Shown here: piece by piece, positions 47,601 through 57,031 of the stretch
Layout of the letters: each line of letters starts with the position of its first letter
Position numbering within the stretch: the stretch's first letter is position 1
Assembly (NCBI RefSeq): GCF_000021805.1
Contig: NC_011726.1
Span: 4,310,097-4,374,096, forward strand
Origin: Rippkaea orientalis PCC 8801
Lineage (GTDB): Bacteria > Cyanobacteriota > Cyanobacteriia > Cyanobacteriales > Microcystaceae
Direction: 5' to 3'
DNA length: 64,000 nt
The notes under the pieces: model-generated
What the model saw: only the letters and a program-made list of their open reading frames with translations
Told to the model about the DNA's origin: nothing
Databases searched by the model: none
Position numbers and translations under genes: made by a program

Positions 47601-47618
47601 CCAGACTTCAATAGTTAA
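44604..47618 (+). CDS. UPF0182 family large membrane protein
   Basis: 1004 residues. About seven membrane segments in the first 420 residues (e.g. [42 protein letters not shown]) and a large soluble C-terminal domain, with [34 protein letters not shown] and SPYSDAGN-like segments of UPF0182. Function unknown in the family. The ATG used lies only a few bases after the insertion element; ATG at 44646 (MFKPLTNRL) may be the ancestral start, with the first residues supplied by the insertion. Confidence 0.88.
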   Translation: [1004 protein letters not shown]

Positions 47619-47712
47619 GCAAATTTGTAGAAGCCAATTTTGATTAGGGGCAGGTTTTTCCTAGTCGTTAGGACTCAGACAAGTCAGTCAAATCAACCCG
47701 CCCTTACTCAAA

Positions 47713-48498
47713 CTACATCCCGCCTAAGAACAAGCGAAGCATCAAAGAAGCAGCCCCTCTAACAAAATTGTCTAATTGAGCATTATTGCCCTCTTTTTCT
47801 TTTTTTCTGACTTCTTGAAAAGTCTCAAGATTTTTAACAAAAGTATCTGACATTTCTTGACCTTGAGGATTCTCTTGTTTAGCAAATAATTGAGAAGCTA
47901 TCGCAGCATTTTCCGTTGCTCCTGCTTCATTGCCCAAGCGCAACAGAGCATAAGCACGGGCTAAATAAACAGGGGCATATTCAGCATCCATCAAAAGGGC
48001 TTTATTATAATGATCTAGGGCTTTTTGATAGTTGCCTTGCTTCGTTTCTATTAGCCCCCACTCATAAAATAATTCCCGTGTACCCGCATTGTTGGGGATT
48101 CCTTCTGCCCCTTGCACATAAGCAGCATCGAGTTTAGTTCCTACGATGATCGCATTACTAAGGTAAGCTTCCCTGAGATCGGTTCCGTTGAGAATGGCAC
48201 TACTGAGGTTAGCTCCGATCAAATTTGCCCCATGTAAAGAAGCTCCACTCAAATTAGCACCACTGAGATCAGCCCCGCTTAAATTGGCTTGACTGAGATT
48301 TGCTCCGGCTAAATTGGCTCCGATTAATTTAGCTCCTGATAAATCTACCATGACTAGCCCGGCTCCGCTTAAGTCGCATAGGGGGCATTGTTTGGTAGAT
48401 AGTAACCGATTGAGATGCTCTAAATTTTCGGCTTTAGCTGCCATAGAAAAACTAAAGGCAGTTAGAATGGCCGTAGTAGTCGCAATAATTGCTTTCAT
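47713..48498 (-). CDS. Exported pentapeptide-repeat and TPR protein
   Basis: 261 residues. Signal peptide MKAIIATTTAILTAFSFSMA, then CPLCDLSGAG and pentapeptide repeats from about residue 42 to 130 (ANLAGANLSQANLSGADLSG), then tetratricopeptide units at about 143-210 (LFYEWGLIETKQGNYQKALD; YAPVYLARAYALLRLGNEAG). A combination seen in cyanobacterial lumen or periplasm proteins; partner unknown. Confidence 0.85.
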   Translation of the reverse strand: MKAIIATTTAILTAFSFSMAAKAENLEHLNRLLSTKQCPLCDLSGAGLVMVDLSGAKLIGANLAGANLSQANLSGADLSGANLSGASLHGANLIGANLSSAILNGTDLREAYLSNAIIVGTKLDAAYVQGAEGIPNNAGTRELFYEWGLIETKQGNYQKALDHYNKALLMDAEYAPVYLARAYALLRLGNEAGATENAAIASQLFAKQENPQGQEMSDTFVKNLETFQEVRKKEKEGNNAQLDNFVRGAASLMLRLFLGGM

Positions 48499-48656
48499 AA
48501 CCGTTTTTTAAAGCTAAATGGGACTAAAACAACAGTAGAAATAACTAATTACTATTGAGTTTAACTATTTAGTTTGACTAGGGAATACCCTTTTCTGCTC
48601 ACAGGTGAGTAAAATAGAGATAATACTTAACATTGTAAACAACAATTGAAACAACC

Positions 48657-48926
48657 ATGGCTGCTAAGGTTGAAATTTATACTTGGAGTACTTGTCCTTT
48701 CTGCATTCGGGCTAAAGCCTTATTAACCAAAAAAAGTGTTGAGTTTACTGAATACTGTATCGATGGAGACAACGAAGCCAGAGAAATCATGGCAAAACGC
48801 GCTCAAGGCCGTAGAAGTCTGCCGCAAATTTTTATTAATGATCAACCCATGGGAGGTTGTGATGACCTCTACTCTTTAGACTCCATGGGAAAATTAGATC
48901 CCCTTCTAGCAACTCCGGCTGCATGA
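48657..48926 (+). CDS. grxC: Glutaredoxin 3
   Basis: 89 residues. Dithiol active site CPFC (C13, C16) in YTWSTCPFCIRAKALL, cis-Pro in RSLPQIFIND and GGCDDLYSLDS for glutathione binding. It reduces disulfides and glutathionylated proteins with glutathione. Alone, on the + strand. Confidence 0.95.
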   Translation: MAAKVEIYTWSTCPFCIRAKALLTKKSVEFTEYCIDGDNEAREIMAKRAQGRRSLPQIFINDQPMGGCDDLYSLDSMGKLDPLLATPAA

Positions 48927-49049
48927 AGTCCCCTAATTAAACTCCCTGGAGATTTTAGGTAGGGACTTCTGCCAACATTTTCTTAAAGGGTAAGGACTGT
49001 AGGGAGAGCTAATGGGTATGGGGAACAGGGATTGCTCAACTGTTGAGCG

Positions 49050-51686
49050 TCACCGTAAATAAACCCCATCGTCACCAATTTTTCCAAAGCCATTGAGGAC
49101 ATAAATTCCCGCCGAATTACCCTGAACGGAAAAGGAAAGAGAACCCCCACTGACATTGATGGTATGACCCGTCACGGCATCAACATAATTACCATTGCGA
49201 ACATTGCTAACGGTAATGGTTTGTTGTCCTCCCATGGCTAACCCAACCACGGCATAACTTTCTCCGTTGTTATAATCTCGAATAAAACTCATGCCACTAC
49301 CCCATTCATTTACCTGACTCATGGGGGCTTTTTGTAAGGCCGGAATGCTACGACGAATCAAGTTTAACCGTTTGATATGCTGATAGAGGGGATGACTTTG
49401 GGTTGTCCCGATCGCTTCATCGGTTAAATAATCCCCAAAATAAGCCCGTCCTGTTTGATCTAACGTATCATCATTGCCGATAATATCTTGGGGGGCACCT
49501 TTCATAAATTCGATTTCTTCCCCATAATACAGACAAGGAATCCCCCGAATTGTCCATAGCATATTGTAGGTTGCCGCCGCCATCCATTGATCACCCCGAA
49601 AACGGAAGCGAAAATCATTATCGGGTCCAACATCGTGGTTTTGTAAAAAGGTGACTAATGTTGTTGCATCCCCGTATACCCAATCTCTCGATAAAATCCC
49701 ACCAATGCCACTATAACTTCCCCTGCTAACATTATCTCGAAAGGTGGAAAATAGGGAAAAATCTAACACCGAAAACCCGGAATCTCCGCCTGAATTGGGA
49801 TCTCTGACATCATTTCCTAATCGAGTATACCACCAGGGACGAATAAACGAGGGGGCGTTATCATCACCAAATAAATCACCCCAACCACTCCCTTTGACTA
49901 AATTTTCACCAAACACAAATAAACCGGGTTTATAGGCTTTCCAAGCATTAATATATTCCAGAAGATTCCCCCGTTCAACGTGCTTCACGGTATCGAGTCG
50001 TAAGGCATCTACCCCCATATCTAAATAACGGCAAATCGCGTTAATCAGATAATCTTTGACGTTCTGTTTTTCTGTGTAAAGATCAATAGTATCCCCGGCC
50101 ATGTGTTTTGTTTGAATGGAGGCACTTTCCCAGTCTCCTCCCGCCATAAAGCCGTCTTGATGATACCATTGGGGATCGAGGGTATTTGCATCGATGCCAA
50201 AAAAGCGATTAGGATTATACCCCGGTTTAGGAACAGTTTCTCCCGTTAAAGGATCAACTAAGGGAACGATGCCTTCAGGGTCAGAATTTTGCCGTTCTCG
50301 GAACCATTCCGGCGCGACAGGGTTATCGTTATCTTCGCGGAAAGGATGGGTGTAATTGCCAAAATTCCCTTGATAGGGACCATAATTAATTTGCCCCTGC
50401 TGTGATCCTTGGGGGACATAATATTTGATCGGTAAATGATCGATCCAAACTTTCCCCCGAATGCCGTATTGGGAAGAATGGTTAACCACCACATCTTGGA
50501 TGATTTTCATCCCTCTGGCGTGAATTTCGTCGATTAAATCTTGATAGGTAGCATCGGGAGATTCCAGTCGGGGGTCAATTTTTGTCCAATCATAGCCATG
50601 ATAGCCATGGTAGTCGAGTCCGCTACGGTTTTCGATCGGGGGGGTGATCCAAATGGCGGTAAAGCCTAATTCTTTGATATAGTCGAGTTTTTCGATTAAT
50701 CCTTTGAAATCTCCGCGCCAATGGGGATCTTCCGGTTCTCCGGTTTCGCGGTTAAACTTGATGCGATCGCGGCAAAAAAAGTTATTACTGGGATCACCAT
50801 CATAAAAGCGAGTGGGTAACAAAAAGTAAATGGTTTCTTCGCGGAAATCGGTCGATTTTGTTCCTTTTTGAATATTGTAGTAAAAAGTTGCATGGGTTTC
50901 ATTCCCTGCACCATCAATAACTAGAAAGCGAATTTGGGTACTTTCTTGGATACTAAATTGCTTACCCATTAACCCATTCATAGCGTTACCTTGGACATAA
51001 ACCTCAGATTGTGGTGTGGGTTCTGTTCCGTCGGTGGTATAGTAAGCGGTCACGGGTTTGGCATGGTTGTCGCTGACGGTAAAAACAACTAAAATCGGCT
51101 TGTTGTAGGTATTTGAGTCGAAATTAGCAGTAATGGTCGGCGGTTCTAAGTCTGCGTTGGGATCTATGGTATAAATAAACGATTCGAGAGTTCCGGTTTC
51201 TCCTTGGGAATTAACCCCAAAGGTTAACAAAGTCGCTGTTTGATCGATAGTAATAGGATTGCTGTAGCGTTGGGATGCTGTAGTTGGTTGAGTTCCATCG
51301 AGGGTAAAATAGATGATATCGTCACGGTTACTACTTTCTAGAAAAATTTGTTGTGTGCTGAGGTAGGTTCCGCCTTTGGGACGAGCAATAATAACAGGGA
51401 TAGTCGGACCTTCTGGGTTTTGATCGTACCAAGTGTTATTCTCAAAAAACCAGCCTTCTTTCTCTCTTTTCAGGTTTTGTGTCTGTTGTCCTCTGCTATC
51501 ATTAAAAACGATGTTTGCTCCCTCTATTGCCTCAAAACGATAGACAAACCAGTCATGATCTTCTTCTGTCATGGGAACTCCCGGCCATTGAGTGGCACGG
51601 GAAACGGGGTGAGTATCCCAATAATGAATATTGATGGTATTTTGCCATCCCTTGGGCTTTTTAAAATGGACAACGAGATCAGGCAT
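49050..51686 (-). CDS. GH13 alpha-amylase with N-terminal starch-binding and CHB_HEX-like domains
   Basis: 878 residues. Residues 1-92 resemble a CBM26-type starch-binding domain (VVHFKKPKGWQNTINIHYWD). Two chitobiase C-terminal-like beta modules follow (YFTLDGTQPTTASQRYSNP; YYTTDGTEPTPQSEVYVQG). The catalytic barrel starts near residue 280 and keeps region I DVVVNH, region II DALRLDTVKH (nucleophile Asp), region III FGENL (acid/base Glu) and region IV FLQNHD. There is no signal peptide, so it may act on cytoplasmic glycogen or leave by a non-classical route. Confidence 0.9.
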   Translation of the reverse strand: MPDLVVHFKKPKGWQNTINIHYWDTHPVSRATQWPGVPMTEEDHDWFVYRFEAIEGANIVFNDSRGQQTQNLKREKEGWFFENNTWYDQNPEGPTIPVIIARPKGGTYLSTQQIFLESSNRDDIIYFTLDGTQPTTASQRYSNPITIDQTATLLTFGVNSQGETGTLESFIYTIDPNADLEPPTITANFDSNTYNKPILVVFTVSDNHAKPVTAYYTTDGTEPTPQSEVYVQGNAMNGLMGKQFSIQESTQIRFLVIDGAGNETHATFYYNIQKGTKSTDFREETIYFLLPTRFYDGDPSNNFFCRDRIKFNRETGEPEDPHWRGDFKGLIEKLDYIKELGFTAIWITPPIENRSGLDYHGYHGYDWTKIDPRLESPDATYQDLIDEIHARGMKIIQDVVVNHSSQYGIRGKVWIDHLPIKYYVPQGSQQGQINYGPYQGNFGNYTHPFREDNDNPVAPEWFRERQNSDPEGIVPLVDPLTGETVPKPGYNPNRFFGIDANTLDPQWYHQDGFMAGGDWESASIQTKHMAGDTIDLYTEKQNVKDYLINAICRYLDMGVDALRLDTVKHVERGNLLEYINAWKAYKPGLFVFGENLVKGSGWGDLFGDDNAPSFIRPWWYTRLGNDVRDPNSGGDSGFSVLDFSLFSTFRDNVSRGSYSGIGGILSRDWVYGDATTLVTFLQNHDVGPDNDFRFRFRGDQWMAAATYNMLWTIRGIPCLYYGEEIEFMKGAPQDIIGNDDTLDQTGRAYFGDYLTDEAIGTTQSHPLYQHIKRLNLIRRSIPALQKAPMSQVNEWGSGMSFIRDYNNGESYAVVGLAMGGQQTITVSNVRNGNYVDAVTGHTINVSGGSLSFSVQGNSAGIYVLNGFGKIGDDGVYLR

Positions 51687-52036
51687 CGAAGTAAACCTAT
51701 TATCAATCGATTAAGGGTGTCTCTATTGTCCCCCACGGCTTTCATTATCTCTTAAATATTTGCTTTTTCTTTAGGTCAAATATTCTAACCTAATAGGTGT
51801 TGCTAAAGAAAAGCCATTTTCAACAAAAATTAATGACCCAGAACTTAACTTTAATGGTACAATTCCTTACTATAAATAACATCCAAAAAAGGTACAAAGA
51901 AGTAAACCTTCTCAAACCATTCCTGCCAAAGTTTGCAAAAAAGTGAGTGTGGTTGATAACGATCCTATTGCTGTGTCAAAAAAGAATAAAAAAAATTCAC
52001 CAACTTTGAGTAGCAAAAGGGTAAAAGGCTTTAGAA
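51687..52036. other. Gene-free interval with possible coding relic
   Basis: 350 bases upstream of the amylase gene. A short frame reading KKVSVVDNDPIAVSKKNKKN (about 51938-51997) has coding-like composition but no start or recognised homologue; it runs into the tnpB relic. Otherwise nothing recognised. Confidence 0.35.
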
Positions 52037-52152
52037 GTAGGCAATAAAGCTTATCAATTGACAGTGTACCCTAATCAAGAACAGGAACAATTCTTAGCCA
52101 AACGCTTTGACTGTTCAAGATTTGTGTAAAACCATTTTTTGCCTCTAACTAG
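52037..52152 (+). pseudogene. tnpB 5' remnant
   Basis: About 110 bases closely match the start of the tnpB at 43402: the translation NKAYQLTVYPNQEQEQFLAK, then RFDCSRFV, an in-frame TAA, then NHFLPLTS, parallels the intact NKAYRFRLYPNQEQQQFLAK and RFVYNHFLRLTT. The Tyr codon has become a stop and the rest of the gene is gone. It borders the truncated CheB-like gene directly. Confidence 0.88.
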
Positions 52153-52173
52153 CAATTGTGTAAGGAAACCCTA

Positions 52174-52692
52174 ATGACTACGTTAAATGATACAGACAAT
52201 AGTCTCTCGCTAATTGTAGGGGTTGGAGCATCTGCGGGGGGGCTAGATGCCTTTTCGGAACTGCTCAGTCATTTACCCACCGATACCGGGATGGGGTTTG
52301 TGCTGGTGCAGCATCTTTCCCCTGGACAGGAGAGCCTATTAAGCGAGTTATTGGCACGCACCACGCGAATGCCAGTCGCCACCGCCGAAAATGGCATGAC
52401 GGTAGAGGCCAATCATGTCTATGTGATCCCCCCCAATGCTCAGATGACCATCGCCGAGGGACAACTGCAATTAGCTGCTTGTGATCAACTCCAGGGACGG
52501 ATTAAAACCATTGATGTCTTTTTTGAATCCTTAGCAGCCGATCAAAAAAATAAAGCGATCGCCCTATCAGGCTACGCCGATCCACGAAGTATAGGGGCTT
52601 CTCTCGAAGCAGGTTTTCAGGAGTACCTGAGCAAACCAGTCGATATAAACGAATTGATATCTTCTGTATCTGCTCTTTCTAGGAGGCAATAA
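52174..52692 (+). pseudogene. CheB-like methylesterase fragment joined to a receiver C-terminus
   Basis: 172 residues from the ATG at 52174. Residues about 12-135 are the start of a CheB methylesterase domain (IVGVGASAGGLDAFSELLSHLP, VLVQHLSPGQESLLSELLARTT, HVYVIPPN, FFESLAADQKNKAIA). At ALSG the sequence changes to the end of a response-regulator receiver (YADPRSIGASLEAGFQEYLSKPVDINELI), including its conserved Lys. Full proteins of this kind place CheB, CheR, PAS, kinase and receiver modules in one chain over 1000 residues long. The simplest reading is one large in-frame internal deletion; the product probably has no methylesterase activity because the catalytic His/Asp part is missing. Confidence 0.8.
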
Positions 52693-52717
52693 AGGGATTT
52701 TTCTCTTCCCTGTTCCC

Positions 52718-53632
52718 TTAAACTAAATGGCGTTCAGCCAATCTCAATTTAGCAGACCGAGAACGGGGGTTTTTTAACTGTTCTTCGCGTTGGGGAATAA
52801 TGGGTTTTTTGGTCATCACTGTTAGCCAAGAAGAGTCCCGAAAGCGATATTTAACAATGCGATCTTCAAGACTATGAAAACTAATAATCCCTATGCGTCC
52901 CCCTGGTTGTAACCACTGGGGGGCTTGATCTAAAAATCTTTCTAAAGACGATAATTCTTCATTAACTGCAATTCGCAACGCTTGGAAGACACGGGTAGCC
53001 GGGTGAATGCGTCCATAGCGATACTTGGGGGGAACCGTCTGCGCGATCGCCTCCGCTAATTGGGTTGTTGTTTTAAAGGGACGTTGTTGTACAATATGTT
53101 TAGCCATAGAACGCGATCGCCTTTCTTCTCCATACTGGTAAAACAGATCCGCTAACGCAGTTTCTGACCACTGGTTGATGATCTCCCCGGCCGTTAAAGA
53201 CTGGGTTTGATCCATCCGCATATCTAACGCTCCCTCATGACGAAAGCTGAACCCCCGTTCAGGAAAGTCAAATTGAGGAGAACTCACCCCTAAATCTGCG
53301 ATTATTCCGCTAAATTCTGCGATTTTACCGGGGTAATCCGCAAAATTTCCCTGCCAAAACTTCAGACGTTCTGAGCCTAATTCGGCTAAATTAGACGCAG
53401 CAGCAGCGATCGCCTGGGAGTCTCGATCAATAGCGGTTATCCGTACATCGGGAAAAGTCGCCAAAATTAACCGACTATGACCTCCACTTCCGACGGTTGC
53501 ATCCAAATAATGGCCACCGGGAATAATGTTTAACCCCGCGATCGTTTCTTGGGAAAGTACGGAAATGTGGATAAAGGAAGCGTTTGGGGGTTCTAATGGG
53601 GTAATTAGAGGGCGATCGCAGGAGTTAGTCAT
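52718..53632 (-). CDS. rsmH: 16S rRNA (cytosine1402-N4)-methyltransferase RsmH
   Basis: 304 residues. N-terminal [23 protein letters not shown] motif [51 protein letters not shown], and the C-terminal [20 protein letters not shown] are diagnostic. Formerly MraW. It stands outside any cell-division cluster, usual for cyanobacteria. Confidence 0.96.
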   Translation of the reverse strand: MTNSCDRPLITPLEPPNASFIHISVLSQETIAGLNIIPGGHYLDATVGSGGHSRLILATFPDVRITAIDRDSQAIAAAASNLAELGSERLKFWQGNFADYPGKIAEFSGIIADLGVSSPQFDFPERGFSFRHEGALDMRMDQTQSLTAGEIINQWSETALADLFYQYGEERRSRSMAKHIVQQRPFKTTTQLAEAIAQTVPPKYRYGRIHPATRVFQALRIAVNEELSSLERFLDQAPQWLQPGGRIGIISFHSLEDRIVKYRFRDSSWLTVMTKKPIIPQREEQLKNPRSRSAKLRLAERHLV

Positions 53633-53812
53633 AGAAAAGGGGTGAATAATTGAGAATGATGCACATCGCTAAAAGTTTCAGTCCAGGGGAATAATAATAG
53701 TCGGTTTTCCCTTGGGGATCACAGGAACTTATAATGCTTAAAATAATTCAAAAAAAAAGAAGAAACCCAGGCGGGGATTTCATTATTATTATATACTTGG
53801 CGGTTAACGCGC

Positions 53813-54280
53813 ATGGTGTTTATCCACTGTTCCCTATTGAACTTGAACAGAACTTTGACTCGCTCTCTAATGGCTAGTTTACTAGCAGTGATCGGTATTC
53901 TTCATGGCTGTAATATTATCCCAATCTTTTCTCGACAAGATCCTTCCCCGACCCCTGAGATTACAGATGCTGATGTTAATAATTATGCTAAAACCGTCTT
54001 AAATATAGAATCTCAACGTCAAATTGCTTATCAAAAAATTCAAAAAATTATCGGTAATTCGCCTCCAGAAATTGCTTGCGATCGCCCGGATAGTTTTAAA
54101 CAATTACCGACAGAAGCACAAAAAATTGCGGTAGATTTTTGTAATAATTCTAAGGACATTGCTCAAGAAAGTGGCTTAACTACTAGCAAGTTTAATCTCA
54201 TGACTGAAAAAGCTCAAGAGGATAACATACTCAAAAAACAGATTCAAAATGCTATGATTGAACTGCGTCAAAATAATTGA
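53813..54280 (+). CDS. DUF4168-like lipoprotein
   Basis: 155 residues. A hydrophobic stretch ending GILHGC forms a lipobox. The mature part follows the DUF4168 pattern: ITDADVNNYAKTVLNIESQRQIAYQKIQKI near the start and GLTTSKFNLMTEKAQEDNILKKQI near the end. Translation may start at internal Met (MASLLAVIGIL). Function unknown. Confidence 0.7.
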   Translation: MVFIHCSLLNLNRTLTRSLMASLLAVIGILHGCNIIPIFSRQDPSPTPEITDADVNNYAKTVLNIESQRQIAYQKIQKIIGNSPPEIACDRPDSFKQLPTEAQKIAVDFCNNSKDIAQESGLTTSKFNLMTEKAQEDNILKKQIQNAMIELRQNN

Positions 54281-54399
54281 TCATCGATGAATAACACAAC
54301 AAACGTAACTCGGAATCTATCTTTTTTTTGTAAACTTTTGTATCAAAATTCAACATTGACGAGCTTGTGAGAATAAAGTATGTTAGTATTAGTCATTAA

Positions 54400-54972
54400 C
54401 AAAAAAGAATTGCTTTTTTACAACTGCTCAAAAATCATCCTCTAGAAATTATCCAAAAATCTCCTACGCTAGAATCAGAAAGGTTATAATTTGTTGTTAT
54501 TCAATTTAGTGATTTTCAGTGTTTATAGTCTGGAAAATCTAATCAAGCATTAAAACATTTTGTACATAAACACAAAGATAAAGTAACTTTGATTTATAAA
54601 CATTTGCCTTTATCTGATATTCATCCAGAGTCGACAAAAGCGGCTCAAGCGTCGTGGGCTGCACAACAACAAGGAAAATTTTGGGAATATCATGATGCTT
54701 TATTTCAACAGCAAAATCGCTTAGGAGAAAACCTATATCAAGAAATAGCAAAACAATTGAATCTCGATTTAGATAAATTTAATTTAGATAGAAAAAAAGC
54801 CCTAGAGTTAATGCTTGAAGATCTACGGATTGCTCAAAGCTTAAACATTAATGAAACCCCCTTTTTTATCACCAGTCAAGGTGTATTTACTCGAGTGATA
54901 AATTTAGAAATCTTGGAAAAAATGCTAGCAGACAGTCAAATTAATCCTGTTATAGACCCCATCAAATCTTAA
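54400..54972 (+). pseudogene. DsbA-family thioredoxin-fold protein, decayed
   Basis: One frame reads LLKNHPLEIIQKSPTLESER, two residues later a TAA (54487-54489), then FVVIQFSDFQCL, a TAG (54526-54528), then SGKSNQALKHFVHKHKDKVT and on without break to 54972. The thioredoxin active site expected as FSDFQCPYC has become FSDFQCL-stop-S, so both the second Cys and the frame are lost. The 3' part from the ATG at 54589 stays open for 127 residues (DSBA/Thioredoxin_4 helical domain, WEYHDALFQQQ; NETPFFIT), and would be called as a short gene, but lacks the catalytic half. Confidence 0.82.
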
Positions 54973-54997
54973 AAACAAAATTACACATTGTCCTCAA

Positions 54998-56380
54998 TCA
55001 TTTCCCAATACAAAAGCGACTAAAAATTCTATCTAATACCGATTCAGTAATTTCCTCTCCCGTAATTTCTCCTAATGCTTGAATAGCAGCGCGTAGATCA
55101 ATCGTCCAAAAGTCGAGGGGAAGTTGATTAACAATCGTTTCTTGTACCTTTTCTAGAGCAATTTTAGCGCGGGTTAAGACGGCTGCTTGTCGTTGATTAA
55201 TGGCTAAATCTAAGTTAGCTGCTTGAATATTTTGGCTTTCAACTGATGCTAAAATTGCCTTTTCTAACTGTTCAATTCCTTGATTTTGAGCAGCCACAGT
55301 CTTGACAATTTGCTTGATTTGTGGTATAAAACTAAGAGAGTCAGCTAACCCTAAATCAATTTTATTAATCACTAAAATTAGGGGACGATGTTGAACTTGT
55401 TGATAAATGGCTTCATCCTCTGTTGTCCATCCCATTTGAGCATCAATGGTGAGTAAAACGAGATCCGCTTGACTAGCAACATGACGCGATCTCTCAACCC
55501 CAAGTTTTTCTACCCTATCGGCAGTTTCGCGGATTCCTGCGGTATCAAGTACCTGAATAGGAATACCCCCTACAATTAGCTGAGATTCTACCACATCGCG
55601 AGTCGTTCCCGGTAAATCCGTCACAATAGCGCGATCGCTACGACTCCAAGCATTTAATAGACTCGATTTGCCCACATTTGGACGACCTACAATGGCCACC
55701 TTCAACCCTGTCCGTAGGAGTTCCCCTCGGTCTGCCGTGGCTAACAGGGCTTGAACGTGGGTTAAAATGTCCTGTAACCCCTCAATAATAGAATTTTCGT
55801 CCAGGGGGGGTAAATCCTCCTCAAAGTCGATTCTTGCCTCAACTTCTGCGAGGATGTCAAGACAGCGATCGCGTAACTGGCGGATAGGTTGGGCGAGTTT
55901 CCCTTGTAACCCGGCCAGTGCCATTTGAGACGCTTGGGGCGATCGAGCCCCCACCAATTGGGCGACGCTTTCGGCTTGAGTTAGGTCAATTCTGCCGTTG
56001 AGGAACGCCCGTAGGGTAAATTCTCCTGGTTGGGCTAATTTTGCTCCCTGTTCCACACACAATTGTAAAACCTGTTGAACAGGAATAATGCCCCCATGAC
56101 AGTGAAATTCCACCACATCTTCACGGGTATAGGAACGAGGAGCTAACATTAACAACAGTAACGCCTCATCGATCACCTGTTGAGTTTGGGGATGACGGAT
56201 GTAACCATAGAGAATGCGATGACTTTCCCATTTTTGCTGTCCAGGGGCAGTAAAAAGCTGACGGGCGATGGTTACGGCCTGGTTTCCTGAGAGACGAACA
56301 ATGCCGATACTCCCTTGTTGGGGAACAATAGCAGTAGCGATCGCTGCGATCGTCTCTCCTAGGGTAACAAGTTCAGCCAT
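54998..56380 (-). CDS. mnmE: tRNA modification GTPase MnmE
   Basis: 460 residues. N-terminal folate-binding domain ([23 protein letters not shown]), G1 GRPNVGKS (232-239), [21 protein letters not shown]4 NKID and the C-terminal CIGK motif. With MnmG it installs the aminomethyl-type group on wobble uridine of tRNAs. Alone on the minus strand, convergent with the dsbA relic. Confidence 0.96.
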   Translation of the reverse strand: MAELVTLGETIAAIATAIVPQQGSIGIVRLSGNQAVTIARQLFTAPGQQKWESHRILYGYIRHPQTQQVIDEALLLLMLAPRSYTREDVVEFHCHGGIIPVQQVLQLCVEQGAKLAQPGEFTLRAFLNGRIDLTQAESVAQLVGARSPQASQMALAGLQGKLAQPIRQLRDRCLDILAEVEARIDFEEDLPPLDENSIIEGLQDILTHVQALLATADRGELLRTGLKVAIVGRPNVGKSSLLNAWSRSDRAIVTDLPGTTRDVVESQLIVGGIPIQVLDTAGIRETADRVEKLGVERSRHVASQADLVLLTIDAQMGWTTEDEAIYQQVQHRPLILVINKIDLGLADSLSFIPQIKQIVKTVAAQNQGIEQLEKAILASVESQNIQAANLDLAINQRQAAVLTRAKIALEKVQETIVNQLPLDFWTIDLRAAIQALGEITGEEITESVLDRIFSRFCIGK

Positions 56381-56572
56381 AGAGAATTTTTTCGGCGGTA
56401 GTAGGAAATAATCATCAGTCGGGGTTAAGCGAAGCCCTCGTCAGTTTCTTATCTAATCCTAGAAACTTTTGTGAGAGATCTAGAGATCTATGGATATAAT
56501 CTATGATAGCAAAGTCTAAAAAATAAAGATTTATTTCTGATTTTAGCCAAATCAAGTTGTGAGGAAACAAAG

Positions 56573-56857
56573 ATGCTACAATCTCTCAAAACAGCGTATC
56601 AAAATAATCCTACCCGTACTATTGCGATTGGTTTAGGGGTTGTGGTGTTAACACCCGTCTTAATTCCTTTACTGAAACCTTTAGCCAAAGCAACGGTCAA
56701 AACAGGCGTTATTCTCTATGAAAAAAGCAAGACAACTTTAGCCGAAGTGGGGGAAGTTTTAGGAGATATTGTAGCTGAAGCCAAGACAGAGATCATAGCA
56801 GAACAAGCCGAAAAAATGGGGTTTCTAGATTCACTCCCCTCCGAGAGTGACAACTAG
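56573..56857 (+). CDS. Small membrane-anchored protein, DUF5132-like
   Basis: 94 residues: one hydrophobic segment (TIAIGLGVVVLTPVLIPLLKPL, residues 15-36), then an amphipathic helix rich in Lys and Glu (LAEVGEVLGDIVAEAKTEIIAEQAEKMG). The pattern recalls DUF5132 proteins; function unknown. AGGAAACA precedes the ATG. Confidence 0.6.
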   Translation: MLQSLKTAYQNNPTRTIAIGLGVVVLTPVLIPLLKPLAKATVKTGVILYEKSKTTLAEVGEVLGDIVAEAKTEIIAEQAEKMGFLDSLPSESDN

Positions 56858-57031
56858 GGCTAAATTTTGGTTAAGATAGCTAAGCGCACGTTGTCCCTTG
56901 CCTGTTCTCTCAACTAAAGGTCGGTCAACCCTAATCAAAAAAGTAACTCATCTTGAACTCAAGATTAAATCCTTTGGTCTTGGGGTCTATAATAATGGGA
57001 CAAATTCAGCCGATCACAAAGTCTATTATCT

